A stretch of 64,000 nt of DNA from Calliopsis andreniformis (taxonomy: Eukaryota > Arthropoda > Insecta > Hymenoptera > Andrenidae). Below the pieces are notes generated by a model that made no database searches, had not been told where the DNA came from, and worked only from the letters and a program-made list of their open reading frames with translations. Numbering within the stretch: the first letter of the stretch is position 1; each line of letters starts with the position of its first letter. Positions 44,940 to 56,515 of this stretch are shown here, piece by piece. Location: positions 11,510,501-11,574,500 of the forward strand of contig NC_135069.1 in the NCBI RefSeq assembly GCF_051401765.1, written 5' to 3'. A program made the position numbers and the translations under genes.

Positions 44940-45833
44940 TTAAGGGGTAAAACCACTCTAGACGCAGAAAAGAAGACTTAAATTTGACAATTTATTTTGG
45001 GAGTATGACAAACGGAATAGAATTTCTTTTCAGAGGGTTTACTTAACACATATTGAAGTATGAAAAGTAATATTTTTATTTTCATTTTCATACAAAATGG
45101 CGGCGACGGGGCCCGTCGTCGGAAACACCTTTTTTTAAAACACCCCTATGGGAGGACGAATTTCTCGCCATGTATGAGTCTTGGAACAAAAGATCAAAAG
45201 ATTTTGTAATCTATATACAACTGGCTTTGGAAGTACGTAGGATTTTTCTTTTTAATCGATTTTTGTGGAAGTACTGCACTTTTTAAGAAATGAATCGATT
45301 TCTTGCCCTAAAAATGGGCATTGAATTGTTTATAAAAAGAAAAGTTTACATTCAATCAAAGAACGGCTACGTACTTCCAAAGAGAATATTGTTGTAAAGA
45401 TACCGTAAAAATTTCAAATCGATCCATTCAATAGTCGCCCAGAAATCCGTCCTCCCAATTTGAAAAAAGTGGTGTCGAGAAAAACGCGTTTAAAGTTTTA
45501 TGAACACTTTGGTCCTTGAAATTTTTGTTTAGCTCTAATCTGCAATGCCTGCACCATACATTTGGCCATGCAGGTCGATGTTCGCCTCCACCTCTTCCTT
45601 CCTAAATGCCTCTAAGGATGTTCGGGTTTTTTTGCGGCATCGCTAAGAAATCTCTCAGAAAAATCTCAACGCGCGCTCGGAGGCGCTGAAGCAAAATCGA
45701 TAATTGGACCTTTTAAAATTTGTTTTCAATTATAAATCAAATGACATACTTTTTCTATGACCTTAAAGTATCATTTAAGCCAAAAAAAGAAATATCAATT
45801 TCTTTAAAATCCTAGAGTGATTTTACCCCTTAA
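44940..45833. mobile_element. TTAA-flanked DNA transposon, 0.9 kb, with nested inverted repeats
   Basis: Ends are TTAAGGGGTAAAACCACTC and, inverted, TTAAGGGGTAAAATCACTC, continuing to TAG: a TIR of about 22 bp with one mismatch, including the TTAA target site. GGGG tips favour Kolobok or Sola3 over piggyBac. Two further inverted pairs lie inside: TGGGAGGACGAATTTCTCG (45155) with CCCAGAAATCCGTCCTCCCA (45439), and CTTTGGAAGTACGTAG (45225) with its exact complement (45368). So the element folds in concentric hairpins. No transposase frame remains. Confidence 0.7.
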
Positions 45834-46690
45834 ACCCATTCTATACATGCAATGTTAGAAATTCTGACATTCTGTAGTGTTAGAAATTCTTCAGTTTTTT
45901 CTACTTTCAAATCGTTGTGGAATCTAAATCAGAAAAGAGAAATGGAAGCAGAAAAAGTTCTAATTGTAAATTAATCTTTGAGATCTCTTTTCATGATAGT
46001 AACATGGAGAAACAGAATTCAATAATGAAAATTCACTACAAGAAATTAGAATTGGAACGTTGTATTTACACTATTTTGGGTCGTAATGGGTTCTAACTAC
46101 CACTGACCATAGTATCTAATGCACATACTGTAAGATTAATGAAAAACCAAATACAATAGAACAGTGTTAGACACACATAGAAAATCCCATTTTAACTCTT
46201 ATATTAATAGTTACAATCGTCGATGATACCTTCAATAAGTCAACTTTCATAAAATTTTGGTAACAGTATTTTAAGCTTGAGATAGATATTGAAAATGTGC
46301 CACATAATGACGTTTTAGTCGGATTTAAAAATGTATTATCAGGAATATTATTTTTAAGTAAATATTTGCAAAAGATTAGTCGAGTACCCGGTGTTGACAT
46401 AAGAATCAGGAGAATCGTTGAATCACAATTCTACAATTTGATTGTACCAACTCTTCCACTCGAACTGAAAAAGATAACTATTAGGTACATGCCTACATTT
46501 TGTCTACTTCAGTTTGACCTATTCCAGCACTTCATTCAAGTGCCCATTTTCTGCTCGAAGACACAGTTATCAATATAGCTGAAACTTGGAGCCTTAATTA
46601 TTGCAAGAAAAAGAAACTAGGGAATGTATTTAACTTCCAAAGACACTAGAACTTATAGATAACGCTGGCAGAAATTTGAATATACCTAAT
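45834..46690. other. AT-rich stretch, nothing recognised
   Basis: A 93-codon + frame (46297-46578) and an overlapping 77-codon - frame show no domain. ATGTTAGAAATTCT and TGTTAGAAATTCTT occur 23 bases apart at 45852-45890. Confidence 0.45.
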
Positions 46691-47800
46691 AGACACTCGC
46701 TTCAGCTTTTCTCCACGGCTCCAGAACTGCTGAGACTGCCGTGACGTTACGCTCCTCCGGGTTCAACTCGAATTTCGCGCGAAGAAGGCTTCTATGCTAT
46801 TCAAGTGTCTCGCGAAAGCACCAAGAACACGCACGGCCGTCACTTTTCATGAGACGAAACAAAAAGGTGACTGGGAAACGAAGGAGCAACAGTACTTCAT
46901 TTCCACCGAGCGTAAAGGGCAGCCAGGTCTTAAGTCTTTTCAGAGATCGACAGAAGTCAAGGAGAGGAGAAGAGGGTAGCTCGATTCGGGCCATGCAGTT
47001 TCCTTCCACCTTTCTTTCTTTTTTTTTTTTCGCCGTCGTCGTTCCTCCTCCCTCCTTTCTCAAAGATTTCAAAACAACGAGGAGAAAGAGGGGCAGAAAC
47101 AAACGGAAGGGGGCACCGTTTGCTCAGGCCGGATTAGACCGCGATGCATGGCATCCGTGGTTGTCGGCGACGGTGTCGTTCTTCGTTCCCATCCTTTTCT
47201 GCCGTTCTCCCATTTGTCGTCTGTAGAAAGATGATCAGCGACGGTACGTGTCGTCGGATTGTTAGTCCGCGGGTATTCAGGCAAAACTTTCTTGGGGGGA
47301 TAATTGCGATTGTAATTAAAATTCTCAGGGTGAAAAGGAGCCCTGTGGTATCCGCGTAGAAATGAGCAAGAGAGGAAGGAAGAGCAAGGGATAGAGAGAC
47401 GATGGGTCTGAGGGGGATGAGAGTGGAGAGCAACCCGGTTGAAGCCTCGACAAGCCGGAGTGCCATAATTGGAACGGTCGCGTGCGCCTGCCACAGGACA
47501 ATGGACTCGTCCGAGTGCAAATTATTAACGCACCCCTCTCTCTTATTCCATCCCTTTCCTTCCTTCTTGCGCTCTGAGCCCTCGTTTCCTTCGACCGTCC
47601 TCTTTCATCGCTTTCTGCTACGAACTTGTCTCGAGGAAATCTCATTTTTTGCACGTTCGCGCATCTCTTCTTATGAATTTCATGGAAAATTCCTAGGGAT
47701 TCGAGTATTCGAACTTCTTCTATTAAATGTGGGTATAGTAGCTGAAGAAGAAACTCATACACCACGTTTTACTTTAAGTAACTCTGTTTCAATACTACTG
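46690..47800. other. GC-rich island with many overlapping frames
   Basis: Frames of 101-161 codons lie on both strands (46741-47226 +; 47069-47494, 47134-47520 and 47325-47765 -; 47402-47806 +). They overlap each other, are Arg/Ser/Pro-rich, and carry no domain I recognise. A T10-11 run sits at 47020. If one is a real exon I cannot tell which. A lncRNA or regulatory block is at least as likely. Confidence 0.35.
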
Positions 47801-48092
47801 AGTTGATGATTACACGCGCGAAGATTTAATCAATGAACTTGGTTTGTCAGTAATATACAGTGATTCTTATTAATATTGGAATACTAGAATACTAATATAA
47901 TTGATTTTTGAACTTTATATGTTTCTTAACTAAACGCAAGAGAAGCGACAACATTGTGTTAAATAATATATAGATATCAAAATGTTAAAAAATTGTCGAT
48001 TTTTTAAACATCGCTGTTTAATTTTTAGGAGAAGAACCAAATAGCGAATTCAAACCAAGTTAATGATATTTTTAAAATGATTGAAGATTTCA

Positions 48093-48317
48093 TTAACACT
48101 AGAACTACCGACAGTAAATGTATGCATTTGTTTCAAAATCATAGGAGCACAAATAATGCATAATTAAAGAAAATAGAATTCATGTACAAATATATAGACA
48201 TTTCTTCAATTTTATTCGGTATTAGTTGATAATAAACTTAAAGTTTTCTTAGAATAAATCGTAAATTAAAAATAGCTGTGCGGGTCATTTTGACTTGTTT
48301 GGTAGTTCTAGTGTTAA
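48093..48317. mobile_element. piggyBac-like MITE, 225 bp, perfect 17-bp termini
   Basis: TTAACACTAGAACTACC at the left and its exact complement GGTAGTTCTAGTGTTAA at the right, each ending in the TTAA target site. The right interior has GTGCGGGTCATTTTGAC, a motif typical of piggyBac-type MITEs in insects. AT-rich interior without coding. A related left-end fragment lies at 57698. Flanks 47801-48092 hold nothing recognised. Confidence 0.75.
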
Positions 48318-49230
48318 ATACCATTTTTATTTAATAACAAGTTTCAAATGGTTTAGAAAAAATTTCAGATTCAGAATGATAGTAATTAGTATTTCTATTT
48401 TTCCCAGTCATCTATTAATACATTTTTTATATTATTTTTATTTCGAAATGAATAGTACTAACAGGGTTGATACTATTTAGTACTGATATATTTTGTATTG
48501 GGTTGCAGATGCTTTTCCTTATCATGAATAAATTAATGTAGGTTCTAATTGTTATAAATACTTATTTGAAATCAATCTTGTATTTTGAATTCGCTACGTT
48601 ATCGGATATTGCTATACAAAATGCAGAGTTATTCTTAGTTATGAAATTTTTATTTTTGCGAATTGATTCATTAGTGTCAATGTTTACAACAAATTGTAAT
48701 CAATAATATATTTGTTATTAAGAAATGTATGTTTCTCACGATGACAGCAAGTTTTTGATATTAAAGTAAAAAGTTCTAATGCTGTTTATAATATTTGATT
48801 TATTCAATTTGGAATGTTTGTTAATTGCTTTCATCAGTTTTAGAGAATTGTATTAGTTTTAGTATATTCTAAATCAAACAGAACTTTCTTAAAGTTCTTA
48901 TTCCTCTTTTCTAAATAGGTATAAGTATATTCAAAAATATTTTCCTCTATTCCATTCATTCACAGTTCTTCATATTAAATAGGATACCAACTAATTAAAT
49001 CTTACTATTTAACATGTGACTGTTACGTTAAATTCACTAAAAATTCTATCAGCCTGGCAGTAATTCTGTCATCTAAAAAAAATTTTCTTCACTTTTTTTA
49101 TAATTATTTTAAAGTGTTCTCTTCCTTTTACTAACTATCGCTAAAATTCTTTATATTACTGCCATTTATATTTGTGTAAGTTATTGTTACTCACAATCAT
49201 GTACCTAAAGATTATCTCCTACATATGCAT
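48318..49230. other. Very AT-rich stretch with a weak splice-like site
   Basis: A strong C/T-rich tract ending CTAAATAG joins GTATAAGT at 48918|48919, a weaker version of the two ratchet candidates. No frame beyond 61 codons, no repeats. Confidence 0.4.
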
Positions 49231-50650
49231 AACATGGCAGTCAACATGTTAAAGAGTTTCGAAGCTGCAAGATTCATTAATCTAATCACGCCTGCATCAT
49301 ACTCGTACAGTTTAAAACAGAAAAAGAACCGAAATAATTCAAGTTTACCGAGAACGAGTTATTTCGCTAACCGTCAGAACAAAAATAAATCCAGAAAAAC
49401 AGCCCCATTAACCCTATCGATGCGAGGAGTAGGAAAATCCGAAATTCGCGAGGTTTCTAAAGTAATTCTTTGGGAATCGGGGGACTGATCTCTTGAATAC
49501 ATTCGCAGAGCTCACTCACAGCGATTGGCGTATCCAGCCAGGTGGTTCGACGGTGAAAAGCTGCGAGCTGGTCGAACGAAAAAATCAACGTAGTACGAGC
49601 TTTGGTGAAAATACCGAAGAGAGAGGCTGCGTTCTCGATACTTACAGTTGAGCAGCCGAATAGTCGGCGCTCCTTTGTTTGTCCGAGATCATCGGGGTTT
49701 ATCCGTCGGGAGATAGATGTGAAAAAAGGAGGAAGAGGAGCGAAAGGGGATCTAAACGATGAAAGAGGGACCAGCGGAGGAACGGTGGCTTTCCGCGCGG
49801 CACAAATCCAAGTGCAGGATCCTGACCCCTTGGTGGTCCACTCTTCTCCTCCTCCTACCCCCTCCCCCCTCCTCCGCCCACCCCCTCTATCCAATGCTCC
49901 CTCGATCTCTGTTCAGCAGAAGAGAGTGAATGGCGTTGAAGGTGAAGGAATGCGAAGGAGCAAAACTAGCGGGGAGCTAGGCGTAGGCGTCGCTTCGACG
50001 TTGGTAGCTAATGGTGCTGATGGTTGGCTGTGTGGTGCTGGCGGCCAATCAGGGGTGAGCTCCATTTAAACCGCGCTCAGGGTGCTCAGTCGCGGCTGAA
50101 AGGCATTTAGCCAATCCAAAAGGCCTCCCCTTTCATTAGACATCTCACTTTGTCTCACTCCCCCACTCCGAAGGTTTATATTTTAAATGCTAATTGCAAG
50201 TTTTTAATGGGCCGTGCCGAGGCCTCTGGCTTCCCTCATTGTATTTGTTCTCGCGCTGCGTTCAAGGAAGCCGGAGGACGAGAGAGCTCGATAGAGATAC
50301 GGAAATAAAGAGAGAGCGGGAGAGGAAGGGTGGAAGCAGGGAAAGGATTAAAAGATAAAAGTGAACTGCGGGATCGGGGGGAGGGTGGGTACGGGAGGGG
50401 GACAGAGACGAGGAGAGAAGACAGAAAACAAACTGTGTGTCGCTGATAGGACGAAAGAGCGCCAAGAGGAGCGCTTCTGTAAAAACCACCGCCGCGCGCG
50501 AATATTTGTTGCGCCGCCACTTAGAACGGAAAAGTTAGGGCTTTCGCGACCGTTACGTGTGCGTGCACCACACGCGTCACACGAGCCTGTATTTGATGAT
50601 TGTGTGTGAGCCGCTTCCTTCCCTCGTCTTGGGGGTCTACAATTTCAGGA
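49230..50650. promoter_or_regulatory. GC-rich island with homeodomain and CCAAT sites, candidate enhancer
   Basis: A broad GC-rich block. Its middle (50075-50240) is mixed: CCAATCC at 50112, TTTATA at 50175, TAATTG at 50191 and TTTTTAATGG at 50201, set between CpG words. Such TAAT-core clusters occur in developmental enhancers. Frames of 145 (-, 49457-49894) and 155 (+, 49602-50069) codons overlap each other and lack domains. 50270-50420 is purine-rich. Function is inferred. Confidence 0.3.
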
Positions 50651-52230
50651 ACTTAACGTATCAGGAATTTCAGTGTAGGTGTTAGGGTAATTACTTAAAC
50701 ATTTCTTTGTTTCGTATATTAAGTATGCTGGTAATTATAAAAAAAACAGGCTAAATCAAAAATATATGAGAACTGAATTTAACACTTATTTTGTCATGTA
50801 AATTGATACATCAGATAAATAATAGATTTCACTTATTTAACTTTTACACTTTTTGTATATTTTTAACTTATATCACTTGTGTAATTATTGGTACAAATGT
50901 TAGATTGCATTAATAAATTGAGTGAAAATAAATTTTCTGGGCAGGTTGCATGATAGGTGCGCACAAAGTCAGTGAATTTGCGTTAATGTTTTTTTTTTAC
51001 GCAGATATTTAACACATTGTTCTAGAATGGGGATGTGCTGATTCCATCTCACCGGTTTATTTTCAATTAAACTAGCTTAAGTAATTGTTTATCGTAAGTT
51101 TATCCATCGATGAGAGAGAAATGTGGAATGAATGAAAGGAATATATTGATTTTGATTGATAAATTGATGTCACAGAAGAGTCAAATATCTTTCTTTGTCA
51201 AATTCAACAGGTCATCTTTATACGATATCTATTTTGGATAAAATAGTAAGAACTTTCTACCATAAGTAAACAATCTCTTTTCATTATTTTTGATTGCCAC
51301 CTGTTAACAATTAGAAAATAATTTAATGTCAATGCGTAATAATAAGAGCCACGTTAATAACAAAAAAAGATTTTTTGTAAATCTGGTTTCAAATGTAGTA
51401 GAATTTCATGTCTAAAATATTTAAATATATGAATGCATATTAATAGTGGCAGAAGTTAATTTAGACAGAAAATAAATGAAGGAAAGGCATACCTATAGAC
51501 TCTAAATATAATTTTTCAGCAATGTACATAGAGTAAAGTACTAAAAGCAATATCGCAGCTGATTAAAAAATCAAGAAAAGGGAAAAACGTCTTAAACATT
51601 TTAATGTTAAATGATCAATTGTTGACTCCAAATTGTGAGTTACTAAAGAATCTGGCTAATAGAAAGCTGTTCAATAAATAATACTCAGTTCATAATACAT
51701 AAATTATTATAATTTGATAAGAGAAAGTTAAAAGGTGCCTTCTCTCTTCAGTGGTCGAGTCTTTCGCGCATCTCTTTTTCAATTTTCTTTTTACATTCAG
51801 GACAGTGTTTGTCACGGAACACTTTTACACGCAGAGTCTATATTTAAGAAAATCATTTATCATTACGTGGATACCATTTTTGAGACCGATTCATTCATTC
51901 TAACAAATAAGAATAGCAATAAATATTTAGTATGACAGAAAACCCGAGTGTTCAACAAGAAAGCACTGTGTAGAGTTTTAATTCTAAGACTCAGCAAAAT
52001 AAATACAGAATAAAGCTAGAGGAAGCTCAGCACAAAATTCAGTTCAAGAATTCAATCCATATTTAAATACATTTGTAACAAATATTAATATTCTGATAGA
52101 ACAGAATATATTTAAATGCTTACTGCCTTTAAATAGTACCTAATTCGTATTATTCTAAAAAATTAGTTTTCGAAGCACATCATAAAACATAATCATTCTA
52201 TTCGCTGAAAATCGACCATCTCGAAACAGA
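50651..52230. other. Long AT-rich stretch, nothing recognised
   Basis: About 1.6 kb with one 66-codon frame (51735-51935) of no known type. T9 at 50990. No repeats noticed. Confidence 0.5.
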
Positions 52231-53250
52231 GTCAAAAAGCGAGAAAATATTGTATCCAACTGTAAATTTGTTTACATATCTTGACCTCCGCGATTCCCCA
52301 AGAAATAATTGTCCCCTCAACGCCTGCTTCCTTTCAAATTCGCGCTGCAAGTGGGAAGCCGCGGTACGAGGATCAGCGGCGAATTAAGAAAAGATAGAAG
52401 TAGGAAAGCAAATGAAGAAAAGCAACAAGGAAGACGTAGCTTGTAGGGGAAAAAGAGAGGGTTGAATGCAGCGAAGAAAAGCAAGGATGTGAAACGGCAT
52501 AGGTAGGAAACTGGAAGAAAAAAGGAGCACAGCACGGATGGGTACTCGCATTATTAGCACGTCGAATGCTTGAAAACTTTAGTTAGAAAGGCACATTCAT
52601 ATTTCAGGCTGAATGGCATTATGAGAACGAAGGGATACAGCCGCGTGAGCGCGCGATAACGAGGTTGTCACGATGCTCTCGCTTAAGGAACAGACGGGAG
52701 GAGCAAGAGGAGACGAAGCAGCGGACAACGAGACCAGAAATGTGTGCACGGGACTCGAAAAAAAAAAAAAAAGGACAACACAACGACGCGAGCCACGATG
52801 ACGATGGAGCAGGAAAAACGGCAGAAAGGAAGAGGGAAAGACGACTTCTTCAGGATCCTTGCTGCGCCCACCACCCTCCCGGCACCGGGACCCGCTGCTG
52901 AAAGGAACAACTCGCCGAGGAGGAAGAGGATTGAAAAGTGCCGTGACTGAAAGCCCGATTATTTTCCGCTCCTTGTCGTTCCCGCCTAATCAGCGAATTA
53001 AAGCAAGCCTGCAGGGGCCAGCATCTGTCTTCCCCGCCTCATCCTCTTTTCTCCGCTGAACACCGACGTCGACCGCCGCACAACCTGCTTTCCTACGACC
53101 CTCGCGGATAGGAAGTCGATTGTGGTGGTTTCTGCGACTACGGAGACGGATCGACTAAAGAGGAAACGGGCTTTCCGGATTCTTCGCTGAAATATCGCGT
53201 CAAATGACCGTTGTGAATTGGAGCTAGCTGCCATCTAACACACTCTATTC
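52230..53250. other. GC/purine-rich island
   Basis: 52380-52530 is purine-rich. A poly-A run of about 14 lies at 52759-52772, followed by CpG-rich sequence to 53240. Frames on both strands (66-78 codons) are Arg/Lys/Glu or Ser/Phe-rich by composition. No gene supported. The poly-A run has no retro-copy upstream that I can recognise. Confidence 0.35.
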
Positions 53251-53609
53251 TATTTTGATTTTGTTCGACGTTTTCTGGGGTGGGTGAAGCATAGTTACGC
53301 AATTATTCAAAGTATATACTTGATATACATTTGGAAGTATGATTATTGGGAAAAAGTAGTTAACTTCAATATTTTATGAAAAAGCTGTTGCAGATATTGA
53401 GATGCAATAGGTTACGCGAAACTTACCCATATTTCTTCGTCCATGTTTAATTCTGTGATTTCGGGCTAGAATCATTTACAAATTTTTTTTTATTCAAGTT
53501 TATTTAAAAATTCTTTTTTTAAAAATGATTTCAATCCAAAGATACAGAAGTAGGTACGGGCATAGAAATAGGGATACGTAGCCTAGATGCACGTTGAATT
53601 GGTTTGTAG

Positions 53610-53668
53610 AAAGTTTACATATAAAAAAGTATGAAAGTTTACATATGTAAACTTAAAGTTTACATATA
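53610..53668. repeat. Three direct repeats of AAAGTTTACATAT
   Basis: Identical 13-base copies at 53610-53622, 53634-53646 and 53656-53668, with the middle one extending into a palindrome (TTTACATATGTAAA). Local duplication in AT-rich DNA. Confidence 0.75.
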
Positions 53669-55224
53669 ACGTGAAATTTACATTTCTACGTATAGTGCAT
53701 ATTTTATTGCATATACAGTGATTCGCATTAGTATTTGGTCACCGCTGTATAGTATCGGTGAGTTTATTAAAGTATATCTTCATTTATAATTTTCATATTT
53801 GTTGCTGTTTTTAATTAATTTTCTTCCAAAATGATTAAATATTTCTGTTTTTGGAACGTTTCTGTGAGCCATCAGATGTTCACCCTACCATGTTTCTTAG
53901 TTGATCTGAGGTTTTGTATTCGAAATTCTTTATTAGGTTTATGTGATATCAGTATTCAAACATGTTAAATAAATGATGTACCTTCCTATTAATTGCATAA
54001 ATGTTTTAGTGCAATCATTTGTATAATAGTGCATTCCAATATTAATGCGTATCATTGTATGTCTATTTCTTGTCGAACACTTATTAACAGATTTTTATAA
54101 ACTGCAGCAACAACTATGATACATTTGTTACTTCAAATCCTTTAAATCTACAGGAAGTTATAAAATGTTAAATCGAGATTTCAAATGATGTGGATTCTAA
54201 ACTGTGAAATGCATTTTCTGCTTTAAATCCAGCCATTTTTGTGCATTATAATCAGTATAAAATGTATACTAAAATCTCAGCTTATTAATTAGAACTTCGC
54301 ACCCACGTTCTATTAATATAACAATTATAATCCATATAGATTTAATCATTCCTTTATATCTTTTCAAATATTACTTTTACTGCAATGTGCTTATTCATTT
54401 TAATGCACTAAAGAAACTCAAGATTTTTGTTCTCCAGATTAAGTTTACAAATAGGGGCAAAAAATGCATTAGGGGAAGGAAAGATATAGGAAGAGGATTT
54501 GTAATTTTTGCTGAGGAAAATTTGTGCAAAATCAGCATTACAGCTTGTTGTTAACTTCAGCCTTGTTTCAATAAATAAGAATAACACGATTCTGTCAGAA
54601 AGTTGTCAGATCAGTTTCGTTTATTGTTTGAAGGCTATATTTATTAAAACGAAATGCGTTTTATACAACTGATGATGGCAGGGAGCACAAGGTTTTTTTC
54701 CAAAGGTACATAAATTTAATTTTAATAAATTGGTGGCAGGACTGATCTTGCATAAATGACACGCAAAAATAGGCCCAAATAAGAAAATTCTCCCTCTGTA
54801 TTCTTCTTTCCTTTAAGAAAAGAACAGACTCAGTAAGCAGGGCAAAAAATTACGAGCATTTAATGATTTGTCAATGCATTTGATTCGAGTATGGCCCAAA
54901 AGACCCATGTACCATACTAATGAATATCATCCACTTGTCATCTATTTATTATCTTCCTAGTTTATCGGTTTAAGAAAACAATATTGTAGTTTAGTTGCGT
55001 AGACTTTGCAGTTATAAAACAGTTTCGTTTTGAATCAATCCTCCACCTGCAACTTTATTTTTCCTGACACCATCTGCAAACTGGATCCACGCAGTTTTTT
55101 ATGCTTTTGTATTCTAAAAAGTCCAAAAAAATTCTCAAACATTCTTTCAAGTTTCCAGAATATTATCCAATAGTTATTATTATATGTTACCTTAATCTTT
55201 TTTAAACAAAGCAGAGAGGAATTC
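53669..55224. other. Long AT-rich stretch, nothing recognised
   Basis: No frame above 63 codons and no inverted-repeat pair. It may contain the body of the element whose right end is at 55225-55278, but no left end was recognised. Confidence 0.4.
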
Positions 55225-55278
55225 AAAAATGAAAGTGGTCTGGGTCGTAAACGACCCAGGTTGATAACAGAGAGTTAA
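55225..55278 (-). repeat. Possible right end of a piggyBac-like element
   Basis: Read on the - strand from 55278: TTAACTCTCTGTTATC, then an almost perfect hairpin CTGGGTCGT...ACGACCCAG. A TTAA tip followed by a GGGTCG hairpin resembles piggyBac-type ends in insects. The left end is not visible, and the 63-codon - frame just inside (55035-55226) does not look like a transposase. Confidence 0.35.
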
Positions 55279-55319
55279 ACAATGTCTCCAATAGCAATGA
55301 TACAACTACTGTGATATAC

Positions 55320-55990
55320 GTCTGCGGAAGTTCCTTCGACGTGTCATTATGCGCACATTAAATCATCATTATGGTAGCACTGAAAACGAGAGGTCGAGTT
55401 ACCTTCCTTTGCTCATCCCAGCTCAGGTCAACAGCGTGTGAAGTAATGTGGTTGAACGTCCGTAAGAAATTGCTCGTCGATCGGGAGCTTTCTGTGCGAT
55501 CGATCACTTTCGTTCACTCTTAATCCGCGATGCGCGAGCTTAACGGCTCGTGGGAGTTTTCGCGCGATAGCCAGAGCCACTTGTGTTTAATGTAAATTCA
55601 CAAATTGGAGAGACCAGGGTAATCAACTAACCGCCAACGAGTAACTCCGGTAAACTCATTGAAATAGTTCATAACTTCGCCGCTAGTTTTGGAGTTTCAG
55701 GGCTCCAACTTCCATGGAATTTCCCACATCATACCGACCGACCGACTAGCCCAGCATTGTTACGATGTTCCCGCTAACTTCTCCGCACCGTTTTAGCCAC
55801 AGTTCGATGGTGTACCCGTGAATCTCGAGAAACGGTTGCTGTTGTTGGATCGATCCTCGCGGATGCATGACCTGTGCCGTCATCGCTAGGAACATGAATC
55901 CAAGGAACGTATTTCTGACGTTTACTGTTAGATGTTTCGCGTGATTTTACTTCCGTGTTAGGTCACAATATTCCTGTTGTAACTCCGTAA
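55320..55990. other. GC-rich island
   Basis: CpG-rich with GATCGATCAC, CGATGCGCGAGC and CCGACCGACCGAC words and no frame of length on either strand. Lack of frames with high GC points away from coding. Confidence 0.35.
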
Positions 55991-56035
55991 TTTTGAGGTG
56001 AATCCACCGGGTTGTAAATTTAGATGCACATTTTA

Positions 56036-56515
56036 GAGGACGTTCGACGACAGGTGTCAAAAGTTGTAGCCCTTGCAGACCTGATATTTCAAAGCAAAAA
56101 AGGAAAGGAAAGACGTACGCATGATTGCAATCACAGTTTTAATATTTTAAGTTAGATATTGAAATAATAGAGCAGTGTATATCGTATTGTGCACCAGGTC
56201 TGAAAGGGTTCAAAAGTGATTCTGCAAGTGTGTCTGATTTGAGACTTATTCTACTGGCTTCCTTATGTCTGACTTGGCTGATGCCATTATCCTGCTTTTC
56301 TACCGAAAGGAGAATAAGTTCCACGTCAGATGTTTCACGCTAATTTTAGGCATTTTTGTAACAGTTAATAGCAGTTAATAACTTCGAGAGAAAATCTCAA
56401 ACGCAATTTTGTTATTCCTGATTTTTGTCTACTATTTTGACAGTAATTTTGATTTTACTGTTTTCAAGTAGAATCACTCCTTAAAATTTCTGACACCTGT
56501 TGTCGAACACCCTGT
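56036..56515. mobile_element. Foldback element, copy 2 of the 39.6-kb family
   Basis: Left GACGTTCGACGACAGGTGTC matches the complement of the right GACACCTGTTGTCGAACACC. Near the centre GACTTATTCTACTGG (56242) is answered by GGAGAATAAGTTCC (56309). The right end shares TAGAAYCACTCYTTAAAATT and TCTGACACCTRTTGTC with 39916-39951, and the centre GTGTCTGATTTGAGACTTAT matches the complement of the first copy near 39795-39825. An insertion in the left arm makes this copy longer. No coding capacity. Confidence 0.55.

Noticed and set aside
46741..47226. 161-codon + frame as a gene
   Set aside because: Composition is Arg/Ser/Phe-biased, it crosses a T-run giving FFFF, and overlapping antisense frames are equally long.
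49602..50069. 155-codon + frame as a gene
   Set aside because: A 145-codon antisense frame occupies the same DNA and neither shows a recognisable family.
52759..52772. Poly-A run as the tail of a processed pseudogene or LINE
   Set aside because: No coding or LINE-like sequence upstream and no flanking duplication.
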